Shown: positions 42,526 through 50,892 of the stretch, in pieces
Layout of the letters: each line of letters opens with the position of its first letter
How positions within the stretch are numbered: position 1 is the stretch's first letter
NCBI GenBank assembly: GCA_024276015.1
Contig: JAJRXZ010000026.1
Location: 1-64,000 of the forward strand
Origin: Spirochaetota bacterium
GTDB lineage: Bacteria; Spirochaetota; UBA4802; UBA5550
Direction: 5' to 3'
Length of the DNA stretch: 64,000 nucleotides
Translations under genes and position numbers: made by a program
Notes under the pieces: generated by a model
Databases searched by the model: none
What the model saw: only the letters and a program-made list of their open reading frames with translations
What the model was told of the DNA's origin: nothing

Positions 42526-45500
42526 ATGCTTTTAAAACCTGTTGTTGACCAGTTTGTTACATCCGACGAATTCGCTGAATTTAAAAAAACCGAAAAAGGG
42601 AAAAAGATCTCCATAGAAGGAGTTGCTCCTTCATCATTCTCTCTATTGGCTGCGTCAATCTTTCACGAGAGCCCGGGCCAGCTTATCCTTATTACAGAGA
42701 ACCCGCAGAAGATGCAGAACCTCTGCCTGGACATAAGCTGTTATGTAAATCCGGACATTGTATACAGCCTCCCTCCCTGGGAAACGCTCCCCTATGAATT
42801 CGTATCGCCTCCCACATCAACAGAGAGAGACAGGATCACAGCCATTCACAGAATTTTAAGTAATGAACCTTATATTATTGTTACAACGGTTGAGTCCGTT
42901 ATCAGGAAACTGCCGCATAAAGAATTCTTTCTGAACAAAGGGATAAAGCTTGAAATAAACACAGACTATCCCTTTGACGATATTATTGAAATGCTCGTAA
43001 CCTACGGCTACAGAAGAGAAGCCAGAGTTGAAGGATTCGGACACTTTTCGGTAAAAGGAGGCATCATTGATATATTTCTCCCATCAAAAGACTATCCGAT
43101 AAGGCTCGATTTTTTCGGAGATACCCTTGAATCCATAAGGGAATTTGATATTAACAGTCAGATATCTCATACAAAACTTGCCTCTGTGACCATTTATCCT
43201 GAAAGGGAGTTGATCCTTTTCGAAAAAGAAAAAAGAAAGCTGCGGGAAATATTACTTGAGGCAAAGAATAAAAAGCTTCAGCTTACAGATGAGATGCACA
43301 ATTACATCACGGAGATGGAAAGCGGTAATAAAAACATCCCTCCGCAGCGTATAAAAGGTATCGAGGATATATTCCCGCTTATTATGGACAGTGCGTCGCT
43401 TCCCGATTATTTCCGGGACAAGGCAAGGGTCATTCTTATTGAAACACCTGAACTGCTTTCCCAAAAAGCATCATTAGAGAAAACCTTTAACGAACTTTAT
43501 AGAAAAAAGAAAGATTCAATCCTGTGCGTTCCTCCGAAAAGACTTATGGATTACAGTGCTTTTGACAGGATCAGGGAGAATGCAATATCCATTCAGACAT
43601 TTACAACTACACAGGATTATACCGGATTCAGCCTGAAAAGCATTCCGGGATTCAGGGGGAAGATAAAAGACGTACGCGAAGAGATCTCGAGCAGAATTGA
43701 AAAGGGATGGGAGATCATTGTAACAACCGGATTCGAAGGTCAGGCAAGAAGGCTTTATGATCTTTTAAGCGGATTTGATCCTGACAGCGATTTCACAAAG
43801 ATCAATAAAGAAAAGCGCCTCAATATATTGATAAGTCCTCTCAGAGAGGGTATTGAAGTCAATTCAGTTAAAATACTTCTTATTACCGACCATGAAATAT
43901 TCGGAAAAAGCTACAGAAAGAAAAAGCAGTTTAAAAAGAGAAGATCTAAACCGATCGGATCTTTCCTCGATTTAAGCGCCGGAGATTACATAGTGCATAT
44001 AAACCACGGCATCGGTATCTTCAGGGGGATAGAAAGAACCTCGGCAGGAGGAGTGGAAAGGGACTTCCTCTTAATTGAGTATGCAGAGAGCGACAGACTT
44101 TTTATTCCTCTGGATCAGTTGACTATGGTTCAGAAATATATCGGGATAGACGGCAGAAAACCGAGAATCGATTCCCTTGGCAAAAGATCCTCATGGAACC
44201 GAATAAAAAGAAAAGTACAGGAAAACGTTGAAGAGATTGCAAAGGAACTGATGAAGATATACTCAAAGAGGAGCGCAATAAAAGGATACAGGTATCCTCC
44301 CGATTCGCAATGGCAGGAGGAATTTGAGTCTATGTTTGAGTATGAAGAAACTCCGGATCAGATATCCGCAATTGAGGATGTTAAAGACGACATGGAAATG
44401 GACAAACCCATGGACAGGCTCATTTGCGGGGATGTGGGTTTCGGCAAAACGGAAATTGCAATAAGAGCCGCCTTCAAAGCGGTAATGGCAGGAAGGCAGG
44501 TTGCCATTCTTGTGCCTACTACAATTCTGGCCATGCAGCACTTTGCGACTTTTAAAAAACGCTTTGAAGAATATCCCATTGAGATCGATATGATGTCGAG
44601 ATTCAGAACACCGAGCCAAATAAAGATCATTAAGAAAAAGTTAGCCGGCGGTTATATCGATATCATAATCGGCACTCACTCACTGATCTCAAAAGATATC
44701 AAGATCAAGAATCTGGGTTTGCTGATTATCGATGAAGAACAGAAATTCGGAGTCAAACATAAAGAGCAGTTAAAACTCTTCCGAACGCAGGTTGACGTAT
44801 TGACCCTTACTGCAACTCCCATCCCAAGGACACTGCATATGTCCATGTCCGGCATAAGAGACCTTTCAATTATTTCAACTCCACCTGAAAACAGACAGTC
44901 AATAAACACTTATGTCATGGAGGAGAATCCCGATATCCTGAGAAATGCAATTATCAGCGAAATTAAAAGAAAGGGACAGGTTTTCTTTGTGCACAACCGT
45001 GTGGGAACAATAGAGGCCGCAGCATCTATGCTGGAAAAACTTGTTCCGGAAGCAACTTATTGCATTGCCCATGGGCAGATGGACGAACAGGACCTTGAAG
45101 ATATCATGCTGGATTTTGTAAATAAAAAATATGACGTTCTTGTTTCAACCACAATTATAGAATCGGGCTTGGATATTCCCAATGTAAATACAATTATAAT
45201 TAACAGGGCGGATACATTCGGCCTGTCCCAGCGCTATCAGCTTAAAGGAAGAGTGGGACGGTCTGTCAGGAAATCCTATGCATATCTCTTTTACCCGAAA
45301 CATATAAGTTTGACCGAAGAAGCACAAAAAAGACTTCAGGTGATATCGGAGTATTCGGAGCTTGGCAGCGGTTTCAAGATCGCCATGAAGGACCTGGAGA
45401 TAAGAGGCGCCGGAAATATACTGGGCAAAGAACAATCGGGAAGCATTATGGAAGTCGGTTTTGAGCTCTATTGCAAGATGCTGGAAGACGCGGTTAAAAA

Positions 45501-45966
45501 TCTTAAAGGAGAAAAACCGGAATCTCTCTTCAGAACATCGGTTTTTATCAATACTGATCTCTATATTCCGGATACATATATAAGCGATACAAAACAGAAG
45601 ATTGAATTCTATAAAAGGTTTGAATCATGCGGGAGTATCGAGGAAGTGGATAATTTGAAGGACCAATTAATTGACAGGTTCGGCACCCCGCCTCCTCAGG
45701 TAAATATTCTTGTGGAACTGGAAAAGATCAGAGCTTTAGCGTCTTCGCTTCTTATAGACGAAGTTATCGAAGATTCGAGAGCGATAAAGATCCGCATCTC
45801 CGCTCATTCCAAAATAGACCCGCAAAAAATCGTTAAGCTAATTACAACTGACAGCAGAATTTCTATCGACCCCGGAGATAGTGAAAAATTGATATTTACT
45901 CCAAAGTCTCAAAGCCCTGAAAAAATCGTGCAGGAGCTAAAAAAATGGTTGCAACAATTGACTTAA
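42526..45966 (+). CDS. mfd: Transcription-repair coupling factor
   Basis: Displaces RNA polymerase stalled at DNA damage and recruits UvrA. 1146 aa, the family length. A UvrB-like N-terminal part is followed by the RNA-polymerase-interacting CarD-like domain (HINHGIGIFRGIER, about 489-502; DRLFIPLDQLTMVQKYIG) and the RecG-like helicase: Walker A GDVGFGKTEIA (about 635), DEEQ box (about 735), TATPIPRTLHM, and the TRG-type motif region after GRVGRSVRKSYAYLFYP. The C-terminal domain of about 150 residues is present. No strong RBS before the ATG. Single-gene unit. Confidence 0.96.
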   Translation: MLLKPVVDQFVTSDEFAEFKKTEKGKKISIEGVAPSSFSLLAASIFHESPGQLILITENPQKMQNLCLDISCYVNPDIVYSLPPWETLPYEFVSPPTSTERDRITAIHRILSNEPYIIVTTVESVIRKLPHKEFFLNKGIKLEINTDYPFDDIIEMLVTYGYRREARVEGFGHFSVKGGIIDIFLPSKDYPIRLDFFGDTLESIREFDINSQISHTKLASVTIYPERELILFEKEKRKLREILLEAKNKKLQLTDEMHNYITEMESGNKNIPPQRIKGIEDIFPLIMDSASLPDYFRDKARVILIETPELLSQKASLEKTFNELYRKKKDSILCVPPKRLMDYSAFDRIRENAISIQTFTTTQDYTGFSLKSIPGFRGKIKDVREEISSRIEKGWEIIVTTGFEGQARRLYDLLSGFDPDSDFTKINKEKRLNILISPLREGIEVNSVKILLITDHEIFGKSYRKKKQFKKRRSKPIGSFLDLSAGDYIVHINHGIGIFRGIERTSAGGVERDFLLIEYAESDRLFIPLDQLTMVQKYIGIDGRKPRIDSLGKRSSWNRIKRKVQENVEEIAKELMKIYSKRSAIKGYRYPPDSQWQEEFESMFEYEETPDQISAIEDVKDDMEMDKPMDRLICGDVGFGKTEIAIRAAFKAVMAGRQVAILVPTTILAMQHFATFKKRFEEYPIEIDMMSRFRTPSQIKIIKKKLAGGYIDIIIGTHSLISKDIKIKNLGLLIIDEEQKFGVKHKEQLKLFRTQVDVLTLTATPIPRTLHMSMSGIRDLSIISTPPENRQSINTYVMEENPDILRNAIISEIKRKGQVFFVHNRVGTIEAAASMLEKLVPEATYCIAHGQMDEQDLEDIMLDFVNKKYDVLVSTTIIESGLDIPNVNTIIINRADTFGLSQRYQLKGRVGRSVRKSYAYLFYPKHISLTEEAQKRLQVISEYSELGSGFKIAMKDLEIRGAGNILGKEQSGSIMEVGFELYCKMLEDAVKNLKGEKPESLFRTSVFINTDLYIPDTYISDTKQKIEFYKRFESCGSIEEVDNLKDQLIDRFGTPPPQVNILVELEKIRALASSLLIDEVIEDSRAIKIRISAHSKIDPQKIVKLITTDSRISIDPGDSEKLIFTPKSQSPEKIVQELKKWLQQLT

Positions 45967-46048
45967 CTGTTAGTTTTTCCTAATCCGTATTCTTGAGCAA
46001 AGACTCATACATAAGACATTACAATTCAATCAAAATAAGGATAATAAA

Positions 46049-46750
46049 ATGAAATTTACAAAAATAACAGATCTATTAATATTCTTGGCATTGATCCTTT
46101 CATTAACAGTTTGCAGTAAAACAGGAACAACATCTTCACAATCGTCATCCTCGTCAGGCGATTGGGCCGTAAAAATCGATGATGAAGTTATCACAATGGA
46201 CGAATTCAACAGATTTTACTATACTCAGAACAAACTTGCCCTTAATCTTGAAACGAATGCCGATGTTGACAAACTTGCCGCGGACCCATCGTCACTGAGG
46301 CCTGAAATCAAACAGACCATAATCAGAAAAAATTTTCTTGATCATCTTATCGCTCAGAAGTTGATCTATAAAAAAGCAATGAATGATAAAAACGTTAACA
46401 GAGATGAGCTTAATACAATTATTGAACTCTCAAAACTCCAATTAGTGGGTCAGTATTACCTTTCGGTTATTTTGAAAGATAAGATCAATGTTACTCAAAA
46501 AGACGTCGATGTCTTTTACCAGAAGAATAAAAGCAGATTCAGACACATGCCCATCAATGAAGCAGATATGCAGATCCGAAGATACCTCTTTCTTCAGCAG
46601 TTTAAGGCCAAATCAAATGAATACGTAATGGGCCTTATAGCCGAAAGTAAAGTAAACAAAGAAGGTTTTAAGAATTACGAAATTAAAAAATCCAAAATGA
46701 AGAGAAAGGACTCCGATAAAGAAGGGAAAGAGAAGAAAACAAAAGAATAG
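46049..46750 (+). CDS. SurA-N-like chaperone lipoprotein without a PPIase domain
   Basis: 233 aa. A lipoprotein signal ends LTVCSKTG (Cys about 22), then a Ser/Thr-rich linker. The segment WAVKIDDEVITMDEFNRFYYTQ is the usual start of SurA/PpiC-type N-terminal chaperone domains, followed by helices (LDHLIAQKLIYKKAM; QKDVDVFYQKNKSRFR) common to the family. No parvulin domain follows: only a short helical part and a lysine-rich tail (DSDKEGKEKKTKE). A holding chaperone for exported proteins is plausible; enzymatic isomerase activity is not expected. Confidence 0.75.
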   Translation: MKFTKITDLLIFLALILSLTVCSKTGTTSSQSSSSSGDWAVKIDDEVITMDEFNRFYYTQNKLALNLETNADVDKLAADPSSLRPEIKQTIIRKNFLDHLIAQKLIYKKAMNDKNVNRDELNTIIELSKLQLVGQYYLSVILKDKINVTQKDVDVFYQKNKSRFRHMPINEADMQIRRYLFLQQFKAKSNEYVMGLIAESKVNKEGFKNYEIKKSKMKRKDSDKEGKEKKTKE

Positions 46751-46820
46751 AACTGAAGTATCAAACATTGTATATACTAAATTTTTAGAAATAATTATAT
46801 TAGAATATATATTTTTATAT

Positions 46821-46847
46821 TTGACAATATTTTATTCTTAGTATAAT
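46821..46847 (+). promoter_or_regulatory. Perfect-hexamer promoter before the paired lipoprotein genes
   Basis: TTGACA (46821-46826) and TATAAT (46842-46847), both exact consensus, 15 bases apart. The spacing is 1-2 bases short of optimal. The start would fall near 46854, about 67 bases before the ATG at 46921. Confidence 0.6.
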
Positions 46848-46866
46848 TTATTAAATGAAAGACTAA

Positions 46867-46895
46867 ATTATGGGATCTGGATTATTTCCCATAAT
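46867..46895 (+). promoter_or_regulatory. 5'-leader hairpin with an alternative fold
   Basis: A perfect 9-bp stem ATTATGGGA (46867-46875) with TCCCATAAT (46887-46895) and an 11-nt loop lies between the promoter and the RBS GGGGTGA. The 3' arm can instead pair locally: GATTAT in the loop with ATAATC (46891-46896). The two folds are mutually exclusive, as in attenuators. Function unproven. Confidence 0.4.
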
Positions 46896-46917
46896 CTAAA
46901 AAAATTGGGGTGATTCA

Positions 46918-47496
46918 GTGATGAACTTTAAAAAATGTCTTTTTTTACCGGGGATTATTATTTTTTCAATAATTTTCGCTTTTTCCTGCACTACCAAAAA
47001 AGCTGTAAAATTTCTAAAAAAACCGATACCAACATCTGCCAAAATTGCAGTGATCATTGATTCACCGGAAAATCTTAAAAATGTGGTTCTGGTACAGTTT
47101 CTTTCCAGAGGTTACGATGTTAAAGCAATAAATGCCTCTGATTTCTATTCAATGAAAGAGATCTTCGACATCAAAGATCTGAAAAGACTTTCCTATAAAA
47201 GTAAAGCCGAAAATTCACTTGTATCTATGGAAAGAACTTACAACAATATCTATAAATTGCACATATACAATTTTGAGCTGAATAAAATTGAAATCCTTAA
47301 CGAGATCAGGAAAAAGCTCGGAGTTCAGTACCTTGTGATCCTTGATCTTAAAAACTGGGAAGACGTCTGCTGGGGAAGAGCTATAAATCTCAATAATTAT
47401 GAAATTGTATGGATTGAGAACTATCCGACCAAACCTTACGATGATATAAAGACAATAACCGAGAATCTCATAACCGGCATGACGGGAAGTGAATGA
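46918..47496 (+). CDS. Lipoprotein of unknown function (paired with the next gene)
   Basis: 192 aa. Type II signal with lipobox AFSC (Cys about 25). The mature domain alternates strand and helix: AKIAVIIDSPENLKNVVLVQFLSRGYDVKAINASDFY, then a long helix-rich part and YLVILDLKNWEDVCWGRAINLNNYEIVWIENYP. The layout recalls CsgG/LpoB-like secreted alpha/beta domains. A GTG at 46918 or the ATG at 46921 may start it; GGGGTGA is 7 bases before the ATG. Its C-terminal half resembles that of the downstream gene, with which it overlaps by 4 bases (ATGA). Confidence 0.7.
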   Translation: MMNFKKCLFLPGIIIFSIIFAFSCTTKKAVKFLKKPIPTSAKIAVIIDSPENLKNVVLVQFLSRGYDVKAINASDFYSMKEIFDIKDLKRLSYKSKAENSLVSMERTYNNIYKLHIYNFELNKIEILNEIRKKLGVQYLVILDLKNWEDVCWGRAINLNNYEIVWIENYPTKPYDDIKTITENLITGMTGSE

Positions 47497-48548
47497 GAAA
47501 AACAGCATTAATAATCTCTTTTTTTCTTCTCACATCTGCAATATTTATCTCTGATATTGAGGCAAGGCCTTCAATGGCCTTCGGATATCTTACAAATAAT
47601 TCTAAAGATCAGAATTACAACTATCTTGAAACAATCTTCCCTAACTCATTTGCAAGTTCTTTAAAAAATATTTTTGACGTAGAAGTTTTCAAACCTCACA
47701 CTATTAACGCAATTCTTGCAAAATATAACCTTTCATTAAAAAAGATATATGAACCTTATGAAATACCCGAACTTATTAAAAAGCTTAAAGCTGATATCTT
47801 CATTTACGGGAATTTTACGCCCATTTCACATGACAGAATAAAAATCGTACTGAACTATTACAGCAAGGGCTCCAAAAGTATGTTCACTTTTACAAATATA
47901 GGTAAAATGGAAACGGAAATATTCAAACTTGTGGACAGGATAACCCAGATACTGATCAACTACATGGACAAAAGAAATATTTTTCAGAGTAAAATCATTA
48001 AATCAGGTTCCGGAATTGCTATTATATCCAATATCAGCGGGGAAGAGCTTAATAATCTCTACTTCCCATTTATGGAAAGAGGTTACAATCTGATCTCACT
48101 TCAGGGTAATTATCTATACAATCTCTCCGGGGACAGAAACTTTAATTCTTTCAAATATATTCATACTGAGGACAATTCTTTTGACCTGATAACCGCTAAG
48201 GGAAGGCTGAAATTTTTGTACGGTTCATGGGCCGGAAAAAATTATCACAAGAAGCTGAAATTAATAAAAAATATTTATAGAAAATATGACAGTAATTATT
48301 CCGAAACCAAAAAAACCTTTTTTGAAAAAATAGAAAAAGCATATAATAACAGAATTGATAACCTGCTCATAATCGGAATAAACAAAAAAAAGAAGAATGC
48401 ATGGGTAAGGTGTATTGATTTAAAAGAAAAAAAACTTATATGGCTCCAGAAAGATATTAAAGGGAAGAATATTACTGATATTGCCAACAATATCATAAAC
48501 AATATGTCAGCCAAAATCACTTCACCTTTATTACAAAAAGCAGAATAA
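47493..48548 (+). CDS. Secreted protein with a CsgG/TolB-N-like domain and a domain shared with its neighbour
   Basis: 351 aa with a signal peptide (about 1-24). The N-terminal half (about 25-170) contains an inter-strand pattern resembling TolB-N/CsgG-type domains (KKLKADIFIYGNFTP; IVLNYYSKGS). The C-terminal half starts with GIAIISNISGEELNNLYFPFMERGYNLISL and ends LLIIGINKKKKNAWVRCIDLKEKKLIWLQKDI, which repeats the order seen in the lipoprotein at 46918. So the two genes probably derive from one domain. No enzymatic motif. Coupled to the lipoprotein by ATGA overlap. Confidence 0.68.
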   Translation: MRKTALIISFFLLTSAIFISDIEARPSMAFGYLTNNSKDQNYNYLETIFPNSFASSLKNIFDVEVFKPHTINAILAKYNLSLKKIYEPYEIPELIKKLKADIFIYGNFTPISHDRIKIVLNYYSKGSKSMFTFTNIGKMETEIFKLVDRITQILINYMDKRNIFQSKIIKSGSGIAIISNISGEELNNLYFPFMERGYNLISLQGNYLYNLSGDRNFNSFKYIHTEDNSFDLITAKGRLKFLYGSWAGKNYHKKLKLIKNIYRKYDSNYSETKKTFFEKIEKAYNNRIDNLLIIGINKKKKNAWVRCIDLKEKKLIWLQKDIKGKNITDIANNIINNMSAKITSPLLQKAE

Positions 48549-48561
48549 AAGCGAATACTAC

Positions 48562-49299
48562 TCAGATTTTTTTTCTTCTTATTAACTTTTCCGCTTCGGA
48601 ATATCTTCCGAGTTTAGCGTAAACTCTGACAAGGGATTTATCCAGATTTTTATATTTCCCGTCAATCTCTTTTGCTCTTCTTAGGTTCTTAAGGCTCTCC
48701 GTTAAATTGCCCTCAGCTTCCAGAGCAAGTCCCATATAATAGTATATTCCGGCCCTGTTAAACTGCGATACTGTCATAGCGCCGCTTTTGGCAGCTTTTT
48801 GAAGTACGTTAATTGAACCTTTATATCTTCCGGTTTTAAACAGCGCAAGCCCGTAATAGAATAGATTTGTCCCATTTTTATCGACATTATTTTCTTCAAA
48901 AATTTTAATTAAATCATTGTACAAACCGTCTTCAGCAAGGATCTCCAATACTTCATTTAACGTATCATTTCCGACTTTTCCATTCTTCAAAGCTGACAGG
49001 ACCAGTTGGACACCTTCTCTGTCTCTGCCGAGTCTTATGAGGTTTAATCCCTTGAGCCTGTTAAATTCGGGATCTTCATCAAATATTAACGCCATAACCC
49101 TGAGATGTTCGTCCAGATCTTTATATCTTCTTTTTTTGTATAGATCTTTTGCTCTGTTCAGCATCTCCCTATAATCGGCTTTCACGACAATCTTATAATA
49201 AATTCTGTTGTAGAATGTATAAATTTCCCTGCTGAAAAAAAATGAAAGAGTAATTGACACCGAAATTAAAAGAATTATTGTTAAACCTTTGAGTTTCAT
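48562..49299 (-). CDS. Membrane-anchored TPR-repeat protein
   Basis: 245 aa. One N-terminal transmembrane helix (about 5-23) is followed by roughly six TPR units ending in DGKYKNLDKSLVRVYAKLGRYSEAEKLIRRKK. Typical TPR positions are visible (LFYYGLALFKTGRYKGSINVLQKA; YMGLALEAEGNLTESLKNLRRA). A protein-protein interaction role at the periplasmic or inner-membrane face is likely. It converges with the preceding secreted-protein gene with only 13 bases between stops. Confidence 0.8.
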   Translation of the reverse strand: MKLKGLTIILLISVSITLSFFFSREIYTFYNRIYYKIVVKADYREMLNRAKDLYKKRRYKDLDEHLRVMALIFDEDPEFNRLKGLNLIRLGRDREGVQLVLSALKNGKVGNDTLNEVLEILAEDGLYNDLIKIFEENNVDKNGTNLFYYGLALFKTGRYKGSINVLQKAAKSGAMTVSQFNRAGIYYYMGLALEAEGNLTESLKNLRRAKEIDGKYKNLDKSLVRVYAKLGRYSEAEKLIRRKKI

Positions 49300-49683
49300 A
49301 AAAACCCTATATTTGCATAATAATCTTTCTATACAAGAATAATATCATACTCCATTATAAAAGAATCATTTACCAGAACAAATTCATTGACAGCAACAAA
49401 TTAATTATTAAATTTGCTAAGAATTGTTCATAATTAATATTATATCAATCAAGAATAACTTATTATTTTATTCTGTGAATAATTCACTCAACATGGGCGT
49501 TTTTTGTATAAAATAATGAGCAAATTTGCGAATTTTATCTGTTTTTTTTCGAAATGATATATCTTTTTATAACAAAAAAAGGCCGCTAAACTCAAGCAAT
49601 TTAATAAATAATTTAAAAAAATCTAAATTTTATTTGTTTTATTAGATGAAAGATCGTATTAATAAATAAGGGAAAGATGTTAA
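49300..49683. other. AT-rich divergent intergenic region, no gene seen
   Basis: About 384 bases between two divergent genes (TPR protein on the minus strand, LolA-like on the plus strand). Very rich in A/T runs. No ORF, tRNA or convincing hairpin-T-run. It must hold promoters for both directions, but no near-consensus pair stands out. Confidence 0.55.
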
Positions 49684-50295
49684 ATGAAAAAAATAATACA
49701 AGTATTTTCTGTAATAACTATAATTCTTAGTCATATTTCCATTTCTTATTCAATAACCGGAACTGACGCCCTGCAAAAATTCAGGAACCGAATGTATGGG
49801 ATCGGGAAAATGACCGGAATAATATCCTGGACTATCGGATCAGGTCAAACATATACGGCAAGTTTTAAATATATGAGCCCCGGTAAAATATATCTCAAAT
49901 TTAATAACCCAAGAGGAAAAATTGTCGTATCAAACGGGAAAAAACTGTGGGTCTTTAATCCTGCAAGCAACATTTGCGGAATACAGGATCTCACATCCGG
50001 ACATTCCGGAGGTATTGCCGGATTAACTAACGGTTATTTAGCTATTTTAACATCACGGGGGCCCAGAGGGTACACCCTAAAACTGAAAAACAAGAAAAAA
50101 AGATATTCTCAGATAACTTTGATGCTGGATTCCTCTTTTTTTCTTAAAAAAGCAATAATCAAAAACAGGGACGGAGGTACAATAAGCTTTTCTTTATCAA
50201 ATATTGATACAAAAGCTAATGTGATGAAAAGTCTTTTTGATTTCACAGTGCCTGCAAATGCCCAGACTGTAATAAATCCATTAAATATCAGATAG
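49684..50295 (+). CDS. lolA: Second LolA-like outer-membrane carrier protein
   Basis: 203 aa with a signal peptide (about 1-23). LolA-type pattern: FKYMSPGKIYLKFNNPRGKIVVSNGKKLWVFNPASN (about 58-95), ITLMLDSSFFLKKAIIKNRDGGTISFSLSNI, ending FDFTVPANAQTVINPLNIR, the usual LolA C-terminal loop. It is closer in length to E. coli LolA than the copy at 41548. Its stop directly abuts the next ATG (50295/50296), so it is made with the barrel protein and probably ComEC. Whether both LolA homologues serve general lipoprotein transport is unknown. Confidence 0.85.
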   Translation: MKKIIQVFSVITIILSHISISYSITGTDALQKFRNRMYGIGKMTGIISWTIGSGQTYTASFKYMSPGKIYLKFNNPRGKIVVSNGKKLWVFNPASNICGIQDLTSGHSGGIAGLTNGYLAILTSRGPRGYTLKLKNKKKRYSQITLMLDSSFFLKKAIIKNRDGGTISFSLSNIDTKANVMKSLFDFTVPANAQTVINPLNIR

Positions 50296-50892
50296 ATGAA
50301 ATATAATAAAAAATATACGGTTACTTTTTTTCTTTCCATTCTTTTAACCTGTGTCAGCACTGTTAATGTAAAATCACAGGAATACAAAAGGGAGAGAGAC
50401 CTTTTCTATACTTATATGGGCACCAACATAAGCAGCGGATTTAACAGAATAAAATATAAAGACTGGTTTGACGATTCAAGAGATACAAAAAATATACAGG
50501 GCACCTATTTTTCCGGCGGAGTAATAATCAACATTTTTGTAAATCCATTTATCGGTGACTTCAAGATGGAATACACTTATAATCTGAATGACGAATACTC
50601 GATTAGGCATTTTTATTATTCAGCATCAGGGAAATATTCTTACAAGATCAATGATCTCTTTTCTCTTTCAGCAGGTCCCGGTATATACTTTGACGCGCCT
50701 CCTGCCAGCAACAGTTATAACGACAGCAGCGGTTTTCTCTTCTCCCTGGGAACCATCTTTCATATCACTTTCGATATTAAACTAACAGCAGATATTACAG
50801 GAAAATACGGGTCATTCGGTCTTGGGGAAGAGTCCACAAAAATTTCCTATGGGATTAATGCGGGGATAATGTTCAAAGTTGGAAGAATATAA
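50296..50892 (+). CDS. Outer-membrane beta-barrel protein of unknown function
   Basis: 198 aa. A signal peptide (about 1-27) is followed by alternating amphipathic strands rich in Tyr, Phe and Gly, e.g. DFKMEYTYNLNDEYSIRHFYYSASGKYSYKIN and SAGPGIYFDAP, the pattern of a small eight- to ten-stranded OmpA/OmpW-like barrel. It begins immediately after the LolA-like stop, and the ComEC start lies inside its final codons. Product class is fairly clear; function is not. Confidence 0.7.
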   Translation: MKYNKKYTVTFFLSILLTCVSTVNVKSQEYKRERDLFYTYMGTNISSGFNRIKYKDWFDDSRDTKNIQGTYFSGGVIINIFVNPFIGDFKMEYTYNLNDEYSIRHFYYSASGKYSYKINDLFSLSAGPGIYFDAPPASNSYNDSSGFLFSLGTIFHITFDIKLTADITGKYGSFGLGEESTKISYGINAGIMFKVGRI

